Of a DNA stretch of 64,000 nt, positions 1 through 10,757 are shown piece by piece. This stretch comes from Legionella sp. PATHC032. Its GTDB lineage: Bacteria; Pseudomonadota; Gammaproteobacteria; Legionellales; Legionellaceae. How positions within the stretch are numbered: the first letter of the stretch is position 1; each line of letters starts with the position of its first letter. The translations under genes were made by a program, and so were the position numbers. The notes beneath the pieces were generated by a model, which searched no databases, had not been told where the DNA came from, and saw nothing but the letters and a program-made list of their open reading frames with translations. The stretch spans positions 615,001 through 679,000 of the forward strand of contig NZ_JAPHOV010000001.1 in assembly GCF_026191185.1 (NCBI RefSeq). The letters run 5' to 3'.

Positions 1-1671
<1,671 letters not shown>

Positions 1672-1801
1672 TATAATCTGAGTGACTTCAGAATAAAATG
1701 TGACATTGATTTGAATACGTACAACGTATCGTGTAAACTCTGACTCTTTACCAAACCTGTGGCTTGACAATACAACTCAAAGCCCCAGGTAAACCAGTTT
1801 T

Positions 1802-1917
1802 CCTGGCGACTATAGCGATTTGGAACCACCTGATACCATCTCGAACTCAGAAGTGAAACATTTCCGCGCCAATGATAGTGTGAGGCTTCCTCATGTGAAA
1901 GTAGGTCATCGCCAGGG
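1802..1917 (+). rRNA. 5S ribosomal RNA
   Basis: About 116 bases with the 5S pattern. Complementary ends (CCTGGCGAC at the start, TCGCCAGG at the end) form the closing helix, and the conserved CCATCTCGAACTCAGAAGTGA segment of loops B/C lies inside. It follows 23S by about 130 bases and is co-transcribed with it. No tRNA is seen between 23S and 5S or after 5S. Confidence 0.96.
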
Positions 1918-1930
1918 TTTTATTCCTTAT

Positions 1931-1957
1931 AGCGGCTTCCACGCCGCTTTTTTTTAT
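1931..1957 (+). terminator. Intrinsic terminator of the rRNA operon
   Basis: AGCGGC (1931-1936) pairs with GCCGCT (1943-1948) across a six-base loop and is followed directly by a run of T. It lies 13 bases after 5S and ends the rRNA transcript. Confidence 0.9.
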
Positions 1958-2096
1958 ATTACATAACCTTTTGTACTTCAAATGCACGTTACTTAATTTG
2001 CTCTTTAAATCTGAAATTGAGTTTAAATGGCTCAGTTTCTTGTTTTTAATTTATAAAAAGTAATATGCATGTAAGAAAAAATGAGTAGGTGCTTAC

Positions 2097-2633
2097 CTAA
2101 TATGTAAGATATTTATCTTTTAATCTTATATAGTGCCCTGCAGAATATTCAATTTGTTCTATCTCTTTTGCAGTCAATTTTCTGATGGCTTTAGTCGGGC
2201 TTCCCAAATACAAATATCCACTTTTGAGTATTTTTCCTGGTGGTACAATGCTTCCTGCAGCAATCATGACATGTTTCTCTATGTGTGCTGAGTCTAAAAT
2301 TATAGAGCCCATGCCAATTAAACAGTAATCATCGATAGTACAGGCATGTAATACTGCTTTGTGGCCTACTGTGATTCCTTGCCCTAAAATTAATGGCCTA
2401 CCGCCTGGAGTATAAGGACCATCATGAGTGACATGCAACACAGCCCCATCTTGAATGCTGCAGGAGTGGCCTATTTGAATGTAATTGACATCACCACGGA
2501 TAACAGCCATAGGCCATACAGAGACATCATCTCCCAAGGTAACGTTACCAATAACAGTGGATTGCGGATCAATGTAAACTCGTTCACCTAATTTAGGATA
2601 CTTGTTTTCAAATTTACGAATGGAATAGCTCAT
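2097..2633 (-). CDS. Gamma-carbonic anhydrase-like hexapeptide protein (YrdA family)
   Basis: 178 residues made almost entirely of left-handed beta-helix hexapeptide repeats (pattern [LIV]-G-x-x-x-x), then a C-terminal helix, as in YrdA/PaaY/gamma-CA trimers. His residues in VLHVTH and VGHKAVLHA match the zinc ligands of this family. Length is typical. It starts 6 bases after the glutathione reductase stop codon and is probably co-transcribed with it. Carbonic anhydrase activity has been shown for few members, so the enzymatic role is an inference; it could be an acyltransferase-like scaffold instead. Confidence 0.88.
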   Translation of the reverse strand: MSYSIRKFENKYPKLGERVYIDPQSTVIGNVTLGDDVSVWPMAVIRGDVNYIQIGHSCSIQDGAVLHVTHDGPYTPGGRPLILGQGITVGHKAVLHACTIDDYCLIGMGSIILDSAHIEKHVMIAAGSIVPPGKILKSGYLYLGSPTKAIRKLTAKEIEQIEYSAGHYIRLKDKYLTY

Positions 2634-2639
2634 GTTTAT

Positions 2640-3998
2640 TTACACCATAGTTACAAATTCTTCAGCGCTGGTTGGATGAATTGCTATTGTATTATCGAAG
2701 TCTTTTTTACATGCGCCCATTTTTATGGCGACCCCAAAACCTTGTAACATTTCATCCGCGCTGTATCCGACGACATGTAAACCAATAATCTTTTCTTTTT
2801 TACCCAAGGTAACCAATTTCATCGCAGTAGGTGTTTTATCAATACTCAATGCATCATACATAGGGATGAAACGGGTTTGATATATTTTAATTTTATTTTG
2901 ACCATATTTTTCAATGGCCTCATGCTCGGTTAAACCGACAGAACCTGATGGGGGATGAGAGAATACGACTGAGCAAATATTATCATAATTTAAGCAGGCA
3001 TCAGGTTGATTCCCGAAAATACGATCTGCCAAACGCCTCCCTGCGGCTATAGCAACAGGAGTTAATGCAGGAGCATTAGTGACATCGCCAATAGCATAAA
3101 TACCTTTAACAGAGGTGTTTTGGAATGCATCAACCAGGATTAATCCTTTGTCATCCATGTTAACTTTTATTTTATCAAGATTTAAATTACTAGTTCGTGG
3201 TTTTCGACCTACAGCCGATATAATGACATCAATATTTTCAATAATAGAGCCACTTTGACACAAAATACTTTTTCTGCCATCGCTGTGGAGATGGATACCT
3301 TGAGCTTTATGATTTTGGTGAATATAGATTCCCTGTTTTTGCATAATTTCCATTAAAGTATCGCCAATCATGTGATCAAATCGACTCAGTGGCCGTGTTC
3401 CTCTCATTAATAAGTGAGTTTCACTACCGAGCGAGTTAAGGATCCCTGCTAATTCAACACCAATGTAACCGCTACCAATAACAGCTACTTTAGTGGGTAA
3501 TTTGGTTAATGAAAAAAAACCATCGGAATCAATGGCATGCTTAATACCATTAATTGCTGGTAGAGCTGGCTCACCGCCAGTTGAAATAATAATGTGTTCT
3601 GCTTGATAAATGGTATGATCTATAGTGATAGAACTTTGATCGTGGAAAATACCTTTGCCTTGAATCAGAGTAATTTTGTGCTGTGAAAATCGTTTCGCAT
3701 AATTTTCTCTCAACCGTTCAATATATGCATTGCGTTTATTCACTAGTCGTTTCCAATCTAACTTGGCATTGTTTTCCAGAAAGAAACCATAATCAGTGGA
3801 TTTATGGAGTGTTTCTGCAATGGCTGAAGCATTGTACATGATTTTTTTAGGGACACATCCTAAATTAACGCAGGTTCCTCCCAAGTGGCTTTGCTCAATA
3901 ACAGCCACTTTGGCTCCATACTGCGCAGCACGAACAGCACTGGCTATTCCGCCACTCCCTCCTCCAAGAACTATAAGGTCAAAATGTTTTGTTTTCAT
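2640..3998 (-). CDS. gor: Glutathione-disulfide reductase
   Basis: About 452 residues. Reduces oxidised glutathione with NADPH in the cytoplasm. The N-terminal FAD-binding GGGSGG motif is followed by the redox-active disulfide in [13 protein letters not shown]. The NAD(P) motif [11 protein letters not shown] lies mid-protein, an FAD-binding segment AIGDV comes later, and the C-terminal HPTSAEE carries the catalytic His/Glu pair. The ATG at 3998 is preferred; a TTG two codons upstream is also in frame, and neither has a strong Shine-Dalgarno. It is the first gene of a probable two-gene unit with the carbonic anhydrase-like gene. Confidence 0.94.
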   Translation of the reverse strand: MKTKHFDLIVLGGGSGGIASAVRAAQYGAKVAVIEQSHLGGTCVNLGCVPKKIMYNASAIAETLHKSTDYGFFLENNAKLDWKRLVNKRNAYIERLRENYAKRFSQHKITLIQGKGIFHDQSSITIDHTIYQAEHIIISTGGEPALPAINGIKHAIDSDGFFSLTKLPTKVAVIGSGYIGVELAGILNSLGSETHLLMRGTRPLSRFDHMIGDTLMEIMQKQGIYIHQNHKAQGIHLHSDGRKSILCQSGSIIENIDVIISAVGRKPRTSNLNLDKIKVNMDDKGLILVDAFQNTSVKGIYAIGDVTNAPALTPVAIAAGRRLADRIFGNQPDACLNYDNICSVVFSHPPSGSVGLTEHEAIEKYGQNKIKIYQTRFIPMYDALSIDKTPTAMKLVTLGKKEKIIGLHVVGYSADEMLQGFGVAIKMGACKKDFDNTIAIHPTSAEEFVTMV

Positions 3999-4093
3999 GG
4001 TCAATTAATAGGAAAATAAAATAATAGTAGCAGGTCGTACTTGGTCTACCAAGAGATAAAAATGAGTTTTATAAAAATCTAAAATATTTTGCA

Positions 4094-4151
4094 ACTTCAA
4101 CTGGATTGTTTTAGTGCTGGTTGGTGTTGAAGTCGTGTATCAAACACCAAC
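4094..4151. repeat. Overlapping inverted repeats between add and gor
   Basis: GTTGGTGTT (4120-4128) is complementary to AACACCAAC (4143-4151). ACTTCAAC (4094-4101) is complementary to GTTGAAGT (4126-4133). The two helices share bases 4126-4128, so they exclude each other. There is no T-run next to them on the minus strand. The 225-base gap between add and gor contains nothing else I can name. Confidence 0.5.
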
Positions 4152-4229
4152 TTGCGCAAATATAACAGTAGCGTGATAGCCTCAAGTCAGCAAGGTATTA
4201 GTACTGACAATAGAAATATAATAGTGAGA

Positions 4230-5210
4230 TTATTGCTCTAATTTTAATAAAAGTTCCTTCCTTGTTTTTTCATCAACAAAAGCAGTCTCAATAGCCATAC
4301 GGGTAATATTATTCATTGTGTCGTTGCTATACCCATAAGCTTTTTGCACTCTTTTGTACTCTTGAGCAAGTGTCGTGCACATAAAAGGAGGATCATCAGA
4401 GTTAATGCTGACTTTAATTCCTTCTTCATAAAGCTTTGGAAAAGGGTGGCTATTCATGTCTTTGAATAATCCCAAAAATATGTTACTGGTTGGGCACACT
4501 TCCAATGCAATGCCTTGGTCTTTAACCATGGCCATGATGTCAGGCGAGTCAATCACTCGAACCCCATGTCCAATTCTTTTAATTGGCAGAGTTTTCATTG
4601 CTGCTTCCATTCCTTTGGCTGAATCAAATTCGCCAGCATGAACGGTGCATTCCAATCCGGAGTCTGCTGCTATCTGATAAGCTTTGGCAAATAATTGTGG
4701 GGGAAATTTTGCTTCATCTCCACCTAATCCAAATCCTGTTACACAGGGAAATTTATCTATAGAAGCTTGTTTTGCAACGCGTTCGCATGCTTCTACACCA
4801 AAATGGCGTACTGCGGTAATAATGATGCGCCCAACAATATCAAATTGGCTTTTGGCATCATCAATAGCCTGTTGGATTGCAGCTAAATGTTCCTTTGAAG
4901 GAATTCCACTGGATTGCTCGGCATGATCCGGGGAGTACATCATTTCAATATAGATAGCGTGTTCTTGAGCATTTGATTTAAGATAATCAAAGGTAATATC
5001 ATAATAATCTTGTGGATTTTTAATTACGGATGCCAACGTATCATACACCTTAAGGAAATCGAGAAAATTTTTTGATAAGTAACTTTTCTCATCAGTTGCA
5101 ATAAGACCATCAGGGAGCGTTAAATGGTTCCTTTTTGCTAGTTTTTTGGCTAGGTCAGGGGAAATAGTTCCTTCTAAATGTACGTGTAATTCTGCCTTTT
5201 TTAAATTCAT
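4230..5210 (-). CDS. add: Adenosine deaminase
   Basis: 326 residues, the normal length. Deaminates (deoxy)adenosine to (deoxy)inosine in purine salvage. Metal-binding HVHLEG is at the N-terminus. The HAGE motif (zinc His, catalytic Glu) is about two-thirds along, followed by GHG (second active-site His region) and the SINSDDPP motif carrying the zinc-binding Asp. It is transcribed alone, with gaps on both sides. It could act on adenine rather than adenosine, since the two groups share these motifs. Confidence 0.9.
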   Translation of the reverse strand: MNLKKAELHVHLEGTISPDLAKKLAKRNHLTLPDGLIATDEKSYLSKNFLDFLKVYDTLASVIKNPQDYYDITFDYLKSNAQEHAIYIEMMYSPDHAEQSSGIPSKEHLAAIQQAIDDAKSQFDIVGRIIITAVRHFGVEACERVAKQASIDKFPCVTGFGLGGDEAKFPPQLFAKAYQIAADSGLECTVHAGEFDSAKGMEAAMKTLPIKRIGHGVRVIDSPDIMAMVKDQGIALEVCPTSNIFLGLFKDMNSHPFPKLYEEGIKVSINSDDPPFMCTTLAQEYKRVQKAYGYSNDTMNNITRMAIETAFVDEKTRKELLLKLEQ

Positions 5211-5307
5211 AATATAGCCTATTATCTTACTTGAAAGAAGATTAATGGTAACTTAGATAAAAAAACGATAAAATATATTTTTTAAATAAAGTTATTTTGG
5301 ATTGAGT

Positions 5308-5493
5308 ATGAATACAGATGATATAAATAAAGCTTATGTCAGTCCTTACGATAAGTTTTTATATGAGTTTGATGCAACACATAAAAAGTCAGCATCACAA
5401 TTGCATGAAATTAATAAGCATGAGCGTTTATTCAAAATGAGAGACGATAAAGATTATAAAGTCGATCAAAGTGAAATTTGGGAAGGGTTTTAA
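5308..5493 (+). CDS. Small conserved-looking protein, unknown function
   Basis: 61 residues from the ATG at 5308 (a TTG two codons upstream is also open). Charged, Lys/Asp-rich, no signal peptide or membrane segment. It contains EFDATHKKSASQLHEI and ends with EIWEGF. The pattern resembles short proteins seen in Coxiella and Legionella (I recall a CBU_0585-like family; not checked). The clean codon usage and its own 3' hairpin favour a real gene. No function can be given. Confidence 0.6.
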   Translation: MNTDDINKAYVSPYDKFLYEFDATHKKSASQLHEINKHERLFKMRDDKDYKVDQSEIWEGF

Positions 5494-5506
5494 GCTTCCC
5501 AAATTT
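5474..5506 (+). terminator. Perfect 12-bp hairpin across the stop codon
   Basis: AAATTTGGGAAG (5474-5485) pairs perfectly with CTTCCCAAATTT (5495-5506). The nine-base loop holds the TAA stop (5491-5493) of the preceding small gene. The arm ends in TTT but no longer T-run follows, so it may be a terminator or an mRNA-stabilising stem. Confidence 0.55.
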
Positions 5507-5717
5507 AACAATCCCTACTACGCAAATTCTCAAGCTAAGGCAAAGCAACCTGGCTATACCAGTGTTGATTCGCTCAGTAAAACCTGCTCTGTGATGCAAC
5601 TAAGAAAAGCCCCCTGGTTGGTCTGAAACTTTGGCTCCAAATCTTATCCAATTAACTTTCTTATTTTATAGTTGGAGTTGAATTGACATGGCCTTTTTAG
5701 GTATTGGTTTTTTGGGA

Positions 5718-6971
5718 TTATCCCAGCAAAGCATGTAAAAGTTTATAGGATAAAATCGTTAGCATTGAGGCTGCAGGTAATGTCAGAACCCAGGACATAA
5801 AGATATTACGGATTACAATGAGATTTAAAGCGCCGATACCTCTTGCCAAACCTACGCCCAGAACGGCACCAACCAGTGTTTGAGTTGCCGAAACAGGAAT
5901 TCCAGTGCTGGTTGCAACAACTACGGTAGTTGCTGCAGAAAGTGTTGCAGCAAAAGCTCGGCTGGGTGTTAAAGCAGTGATAGAACTTCCTACGGTTTCA
6001 ATGACTTTTCTTCCATACATGAGGAAACCAGTTACTACTCCGACGCAGCCTAATAAAATAATCCAGGAAGGGTAATTATCCGCATCAAATATTTGATTGG
6101 AATGCATGACCAGGCTGTGAACAATACTTAATGGGCCAACTGCTAGGGCAACATCGTTGGAGCCGTGGGCGAAAGCCATGGCACATGCCGTCATTGCCAT
6201 CAGCACAGCGAAATACTTTTCTACCTGAATAAATCGTTCCCTACGTCTTATTTTATGATATTCAGGAATGCGTTTAATAAAGATCATTCCTAGAATAGTA
6301 ATTATTATACTGGTGGCCAGAGTCACTGCCAAATCCTGTTTTAAATTCAAGTGAATATCAAAATGGTTAAGCCCTTTAAATACAGTGATAAAAGATAAGA
6401 TAAAACCAATTAAAAAAAGATAAATAGGGATATATAGCTTGGCTTTGGTCAACGGGTTACTTTTTACAAATATGGTTTGCTGTATACTAATAAACAAAGC
6501 GTAGGCCGTAATTCCTGAAATCAAAGGAGATGAAACCCATCCAATAGCGATTCGAGCTACCTGGTTCCAATGTATGGCGTCAGGACCCAAGACTATAGTG
6601 CCAAAACCAACCATGGAACCTACTAATGCGTTGGTTATTGAAACAGGGACTCCCAGATAACTTGCAAGATTCATCCATATTGTGCAGGCGAACAAAACGC
6701 ATAACATGCCTTCGATGAGGATTAAAGGTTCATTAGACAATTGACTGGTATTGATAATTCCATCACGCATGGTTTCAGTGACCCCTTCACCTCCTAAAAA
6801 AGCACCTGCAAATTCGAAAATAATGGCGATAAGCATGGCTTGACGGACGGTTACTGCCTTTGAGCCCATAGTGGTGCTCATGACATTAGCCAAATCATTG
6901 GCACCGACTCCCCAGGTCATAAGAAAACAAAGAATGAGAGCAGCAAAAAGTAGGTAAATTGAATAATCCAT
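5718..6971 (-). CDS. Inorganic phosphate transporter, Pit family
   Basis: 417 residues with about ten to eleven membrane segments. The two inverted Pit signature repeats are visible: GANDLANVMSTTMGSKAVT near the N-terminus and AHGSNDVALAVGP in the second half. Low-affinity, proton-driven uptake of metal-phosphate is the usual role. It follows the PhoU-like gene by 9 bases in the same direction, a common pairing in which the DUF47 protein modulates the transporter. Confidence 0.92.
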   Translation of the reverse strand: MDYSIYLLFAALILCFLMTWGVGANDLANVMSTTMGSKAVTVRQAMLIAIIFEFAGAFLGGEGVTETMRDGIINTSQLSNEPLILIEGMLCVLFACTIWMNLASYLGVPVSITNALVGSMVGFGTIVLGPDAIHWNQVARIAIGWVSSPLISGITAYALFISIQQTIFVKSNPLTKAKLYIPIYLFLIGFILSFITVFKGLNHFDIHLNLKQDLAVTLATSIIITILGMIFIKRIPEYHKIRRRERFIQVEKYFAVLMAMTACAMAFAHGSNDVALAVGPLSIVHSLVMHSNQIFDADNYPSWIILLGCVGVVTGFLMYGRKVIETVGSSITALTPSRAFAATLSAATTVVVATSTGIPVSATQTLVGAVLGVGLARGIGALNLIVIRNIFMSWVLTLPAASMLTILSYKLLHALLG

Positions 6972-6980
6972 GAGTGATAA

Positions 6981-7652
6981 CTACCGGGCAATAAGAATTT
7001 GAAGTCGACCACCAACTGTCTGGGCATGGTCAGCCAATTCGCCAATCCATTGGACCAGTTTGTATAGAAAAATTACATCTATAGCGGGGAGTTCCTTTTC
7101 TAATTCAAAGATTTTGTGCCTAATGTCTGCCAGTCTTTCATCACAGTCATGTTCGATTTCGTCTAATTTTACTATCATTTCTTCAACGATTTTGACTTCG
7201 CTGCCTCTGAACCCGGTTTCAAGCAATTCATCTAATTCATTAATCGCTGTGCAGGCTTGTTTAGAGGCATCAAGACATCGGCTTAAAAAAGGCATAAAAG
7301 ATGGAATTAATTTTTTAGGTATGCTCATTTGCCTGCTTATAATTAAACCAGCTATATCTTCAGCTTTATTGGCAATTCTATCTTGAGCACTGAGCAGTTC
7401 TAATATATCTGTGCGGGCTACTGGTAAAAATAAGCCAGTAGGCAGATGAAGACGCAAATCACGTTTAATTAGATCTGCTTCTTTTTCAATTGTTATGATT
7501 TTATCTTTGATCTTGTTTGCAGTATCCCAATCATTTTTGAGCACCGCTTCAAAAAAAGGGTACAATTGCTTGGCACACTGATGTGCTTTACGTATGTGTT
7601 GTTCAATGGGCTTTATTGGAGATGGCCCGAACATATTAAATATACTACCCAT
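6981..7652 (-). CDS. DUF47 / PhoU-like phosphate transport accessory protein
   Basis: 223 all-helical residues of the TIGR00153/YkaA type. Three-helix-bundle repeats contain E/D-rich metal-binding stretches such as KIITIEKEADLIKRDLR and KLDEIEHDCDERLADIR. Cytoplasmic, no signal peptide. It is first in a two-gene unit with the Pit transporter, so a role in controlling phosphate uptake is likely but inferred from context. Confidence 0.88.
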   Translation of the reverse strand: MGSIFNMFGPSPIKPIEQHIRKAHQCAKQLYPFFEAVLKNDWDTANKIKDKIITIEKEADLIKRDLRLHLPTGLFLPVARTDILELLSAQDRIANKAEDIAGLIISRQMSIPKKLIPSFMPFLSRCLDASKQACTAINELDELLETGFRGSEVKIVEEMIVKLDEIEHDCDERLADIRHKIFELEKELPAIDVIFLYKLVQWIGELADHAQTVGGRLQILIAR

Positions 7653-7844
7653 AATTTTTGATCTCGGATAACAGATTTAGAGGATTATACCTAAACTTTT
7701 TGAGGAACAAAACTACTAATTATCTATAGTGAATACAGATTAGGAATTAAAGGGGTGTCTATTTGTAATCTTGTGAGTCCATCGATTAGTGCTACAATTC
7801 AATAAAGAATTTTATAATTCAACTGGAACAACAGGAGTGTTTCT

Positions 7845-8609
7845 ATGATTAAGCGATGGCTATTAGTGATATTATTAATCTCTGGCAACGCTTTTTCCCA
7901 GCAGATGATAACCAAGGTTATCGAATTGAATTATTTGCAAGCAGATAAGGTCATTCAGTTAATCCAACCATTATTGCAGACAGATGAGAAAGTAAGTGGT
8001 TCAGGTCAGACATTAATAGTTAATGTGAGCCCCCAAACTTTAACGCAAATCAGAAATGTATTACATAAAATAGATGTCCCGCCTGTTGTTTTTAACATTA
8101 CTGTTTATCAAGGGGATCCCGAATGGCTGAGCTCACAAGATGGAAATGATGTCGTTTATAGCACACAACCACAATATGAAGTGCAGCGCAGTCAATCTGT
8201 TAAAGTCATGAGCGGAGAATCCGCTTTTATTGCCACCGGTGAACAAGTGCCAGTAGTCACTTCAGTTGGTGTTGGTCTTTTAGCCACCGGGGTGTCTTAT
8301 GAGCAACATAATATTCAAAACGGTTTATTAGTACATCCTGTTTTGCAAGGTTCACAGGTCAAATTGACAGTGAGGAGAGTGCGAGAACAGGAAAATGTTG
8401 AGAGTGATCAACAATTCGATAATCAACAAATAGATACTACGATCATGGCGCCATTGAATAAATGGGTTCCACTAGGTACAGCAGAAGGGGTACAAAATAC
8501 CGATTCTTCTTCTACTTCTTATACAGCTGGAAGACCTTTTTCTCAAAATTCAACTTTGTATATCAAGGTATCAGTTGTCAAATCCATCCCTTCTGGAGAG
8601 ACCAAATAA
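7845..8609 (+). CDS. Exported secretin-domain-like protein lacking the gate region
   Basis: 254 residues. A signal peptide ends near AFS-QQ (residue about 19). Residues 20-80 look like a secretin N-domain (NolW/secretin_N): ELNYLQADKVIQLIQPLL, then LIVNVSPQTLTQIRNVLHKID. The C-terminal half has alternating beta strands reminiscent of a shortened secretin barrel (VGVGLLATGVSYEQ, VKLTVRRV). True secretins are 400-700 residues, so this one cannot form the normal channel. A Shine-Dalgarno AGGAG lies before the ATG. Possibly a periplasmic or outer-membrane accessory protein; function unknown. Confidence 0.7.
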   Translation: MIKRWLLVILLISGNAFSQQMITKVIELNYLQADKVIQLIQPLLQTDEKVSGSGQTLIVNVSPQTLTQIRNVLHKIDVPPVVFNITVYQGDPEWLSSQDGNDVVYSTQPQYEVQRSQSVKVMSGESAFIATGEQVPVVTSVGVGLLATGVSYEQHNIQNGLLVHPVLQGSQVKLTVRRVREQENVESDQQFDNQQIDTTIMAPLNKWVPLGTAEGVQNTDSSSTSYTAGRPFSQNSTLYIKVSVVKSIPSGETK

Positions 8610-8738
8610 AATCATGGCAAAGCGTTTCATAAGCATCTGTAAGCCATGAGTATCATGATATTTCAGTATTGCAGAAACATACTCGCGACAGATTTGATTT
8701 AATTAAATGCAAAATGACAAAACTAAAGTCATTAATGG

Positions 8739-8778
8739 TATATAATTAAAGTGAACGGAGAGAATTTTGGGGGGAACT
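8739..8778 (+). promoter_or_regulatory. Probable -10 box and strong RBS for yqgE-ruvX
   Basis: A consensus TATAAT at 8741-8746 lies 37 bases before the yqgE ATG, and a G-rich ribosome-binding site (GGGGGGAA) lies near 8770-8777. The best -35 match (ATGACA, 8714-8719) is 21 bases away, which is too far for a standard promoter, so only the -10 is suggested. Confidence 0.4.
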
Positions 8779-8782
8779 TCTT

Positions 8783-9346
8783 ATGGCAATTATCAGTTCA
8801 CTAGCCAATCACCTATTGATTGCCATGCCCTCCTTAAAGGATCCAAATTTTGAAAGGTCAGTGGTCTATTTGTGCGAACATAATGAGCAGGGGTCAGTGG
8901 GTTTAATTATTAACAGACCTTTGCAGTTTCCGTTATCTATTGTTTTTGAGCAATTGCAAATCGAACCAATTCGAGTAGAAAAAAATGGATTGCCTTTATT
9001 GTTTGGCGGACCAGTACAACCAGAAAGAGGATTTGTTATTCATAAACAAATGGGCGGTTGGCGCTCCAGTTTGTTTTTGCAAGATGAGGTGACGGTTACT
9101 ACCTCAAATGATATCATTCGTGCCATAGCTTATGACGAAGGACCTAAAGATGTATTAATCACTTTAGGTTATGCTGCCTGGACAGAGCAGCAATTGGAAA
9201 GAGAAATTATGAGTAATACGTGGTTAGTTTGCCCTTATAAATCTGAAATTCTTTATGAAGTTCCCTTTGAAGACCGTTGGGAATATGCGGGATTAACACT
9301 GGGTATCAAAATGAACCAACTCTCTTCCGATGCTGGCCATGCCTAG
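8783..9346 (+). CDS. yqgE: YqgE/AlgH family protein
   Basis: 187 residues, the family length. Family motifs: the N-terminal LIAMPSLKDPNFERSVVYLCEH, then GLIINRP, LLFGGPV and the C-terminal WLVCP. Cytoplasmic. The molecular role is not settled in any organism. It overlaps the next gene (ruvX) by 17 bases, the usual yqgE-yqgF arrangement in gamma-proteobacteria. Confidence 0.93.
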   Translation: MAIISSLANHLLIAMPSLKDPNFERSVVYLCEHNEQGSVGLIINRPLQFPLSIVFEQLQIEPIRVEKNGLPLLFGGPVQPERGFVIHKQMGGWRSSLFLQDEVTVTTSNDIIRAIAYDEGPKDVLITLGYAAWTEQQLEREIMSNTWLVCPYKSEILYEVPFEDRWEYAGLTLGIKMNQLSSDAGHA

Positions 9347-9758
9347 AGGTGTGTATTTAGGTTTTGATTTCGGGTATAAACGCATAGGAGTCGCTGTAGG
9401 ACAGCGGCTAACTTGTAGCGCCTCTCCTTTATCTACTATTGAAGCCAAAGCAGGAATCCCTGATTGGAATGCCATTCAAAAAGTGATAACCCAATGGAAT
9501 CCACAAGCTTTAATTGTAGGTCTTCCTACCTGTATTGATGACCGTGAATTATATACAACATCAGCTGCTCGCCGTTTTGCAAAACAATTGCACAAGCGGT
9601 TTGCTTTACCTGTGCATTTAGTCGATGAACGACTTTCAACAGTCGAGGCTAGAGGGTATTTGTTTGAGCAGGGTGGATATCGCCAGATTAAAAAAGCCGA
9701 GGTAGATAGTATAGCAGCTTGTGTTATACTAGAGCAGTGGTTGCAACAATCGGAATAA
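9330..9758 (+). CDS. ruvX: Holliday junction resolvase-like protein RuvX/YqgF
   Basis: 142 residues with an RNase H-like fold. The first catalytic Asp lies in GFDFGYKRIGVAVG. LIVGLP is mid-protein, and VDERLSTVEA holds the second acidic residue. DSIAACVILEQWL near the end holds the third. The usual role is pre-16S rRNA processing and/or junction cleavage. The start may be 9330 or the ATG at 9339; both overlap the end of yqgE, implying translational coupling. pyrB follows closely, so all three may be one unit. Confidence 0.93.
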   Translation: MLAMPRGVYLGFDFGYKRIGVAVGQRLTCSASPLSTIEAKAGIPDWNAIQKVITQWNPQALIVGLPTCIDDRELYTTSAARRFAKQLHKRFALPVHLVDERLSTVEARGYLFEQGGYRQIKKAEVDSIAACVILEQWLQQSE

Positions 9759-9808
9759 CTCAAAGAATATTATTCTTTATGACAGAAAATAAAATTTCGC
9801 GGGGGAAC

Positions 9809-10702
9809 ATGAAGCATTTTCTTGAAATTAGTCAATTGTCATCTGAACAAATTGAATCCTTATTGCAACGAACTTTATATTTTAAACATAAAAAACAATA
9901 TCCTTCATATTCCCAAAGCATTATTGCTAATTTATTTTATGAAAACAGTACCAGAACCCGGATAAGCTTTGAGTTAGCAGAACGCCATCTGTCAATGTCT
10001 ATAGTGAATCTGGATCTTCAGACTTCATCAGAAACTAAAGGCGAAGCCATTGAGGATACCATTAGAACGCTGGCTGCTATGGGTATCCAATATTTTGTAA
10101 TTCGTCATAAGCAAGACAGACTGCAGCAAAATTTAGCCAATAAATTAGGCGATACAGTTCGTATAATAAATGCTGGTGATGGAACTCATGCTCATCCAAG
10201 CCAAGCGATACTGGATATGGTGACAATAATCGAACAAAAACCGCAATTAGATCAATTAAAAATTGCTGTTTTGGGAAATATTAAACATTCACGTGTTGCC
10301 AATTCTTTCCAATGCATTTGCAGTAAATTAGGGGTCGGTGAGTTGGTTTTGATTTCTCCAGAGATTTGGCAACCATCACAAATACACTTTGGACGTGTAA
10401 CTGATAATCTCAAAGAAGGTCTGGCGGATGCAGATGTGATAATTTGTCTGCGAGTTCAAAGAGAACGTTTGCTGGAAAATGATCATTTGGATTTGGATTT
10501 TTATAGAAACAATTATGCTCTTACTCAAAAAAGCCTATCTTATGCAAAACCTGATGCTATGGTCATGCATCCTGGCCCTATTAATCGTGGGGTGGAAATT
10601 GATAGCGAGGTCGCTGATGGCAGACAATCTTGTATTTTACAACAGGTTACTAACGGTGTTTATGCAAGAATGGCTATCATTGAGCTGCTGGTAAGAAGTT
10701 AA
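9809..10702 (+). CDS. pyrB: Aspartate carbamoyltransferase catalytic chain
   Basis: 297 residues from the ATG at 9809, which has GGGGGAA just before it; an in-frame ATG at 9779 would add ten residues. Catalyses the first committed step of pyrimidine synthesis. The carbamoyl-phosphate loop FYENSTRTRISFE is at about 45-57. SSETKGE contains the Ser/Lys of the mobile loop. HPSQAILDM, RVQRERL and MHPGPINRG are the aspartate-binding motifs. No pyrI regulatory chain follows. The 10758 gene is convergent. Confidence 0.95.
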   Translation: MKHFLEISQLSSEQIESLLQRTLYFKHKKQYPSYSQSIIANLFYENSTRTRISFELAERHLSMSIVNLDLQTSSETKGEAIEDTIRTLAAMGIQYFVIRHKQDRLQQNLANKLGDTVRIINAGDGTHAHPSQAILDMVTIIEQKPQLDQLKIAVLGNIKHSRVANSFQCICSKLGVGELVLISPEIWQPSQIHFGRVTDNLKEGLADADVIICLRVQRERLLENDHLDLDFYRNNYALTQKSLSYAKPDAMVMHPGPINRGVEIDSEVADGRQSCILQQVTNGVYARMAIIELLVRS

Positions 10703-10757
10703 ATGTCTTTATATCCGGTTATCATCCTTCTTTAGTTTCTTGTCTATTAGTGGTTGA

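Noticed and set aside
1672-2096. A tRNA gene after 5S rRNA
   Set aside because: No cloverleaf with a TTCRA loop and CCA end can be drawn.
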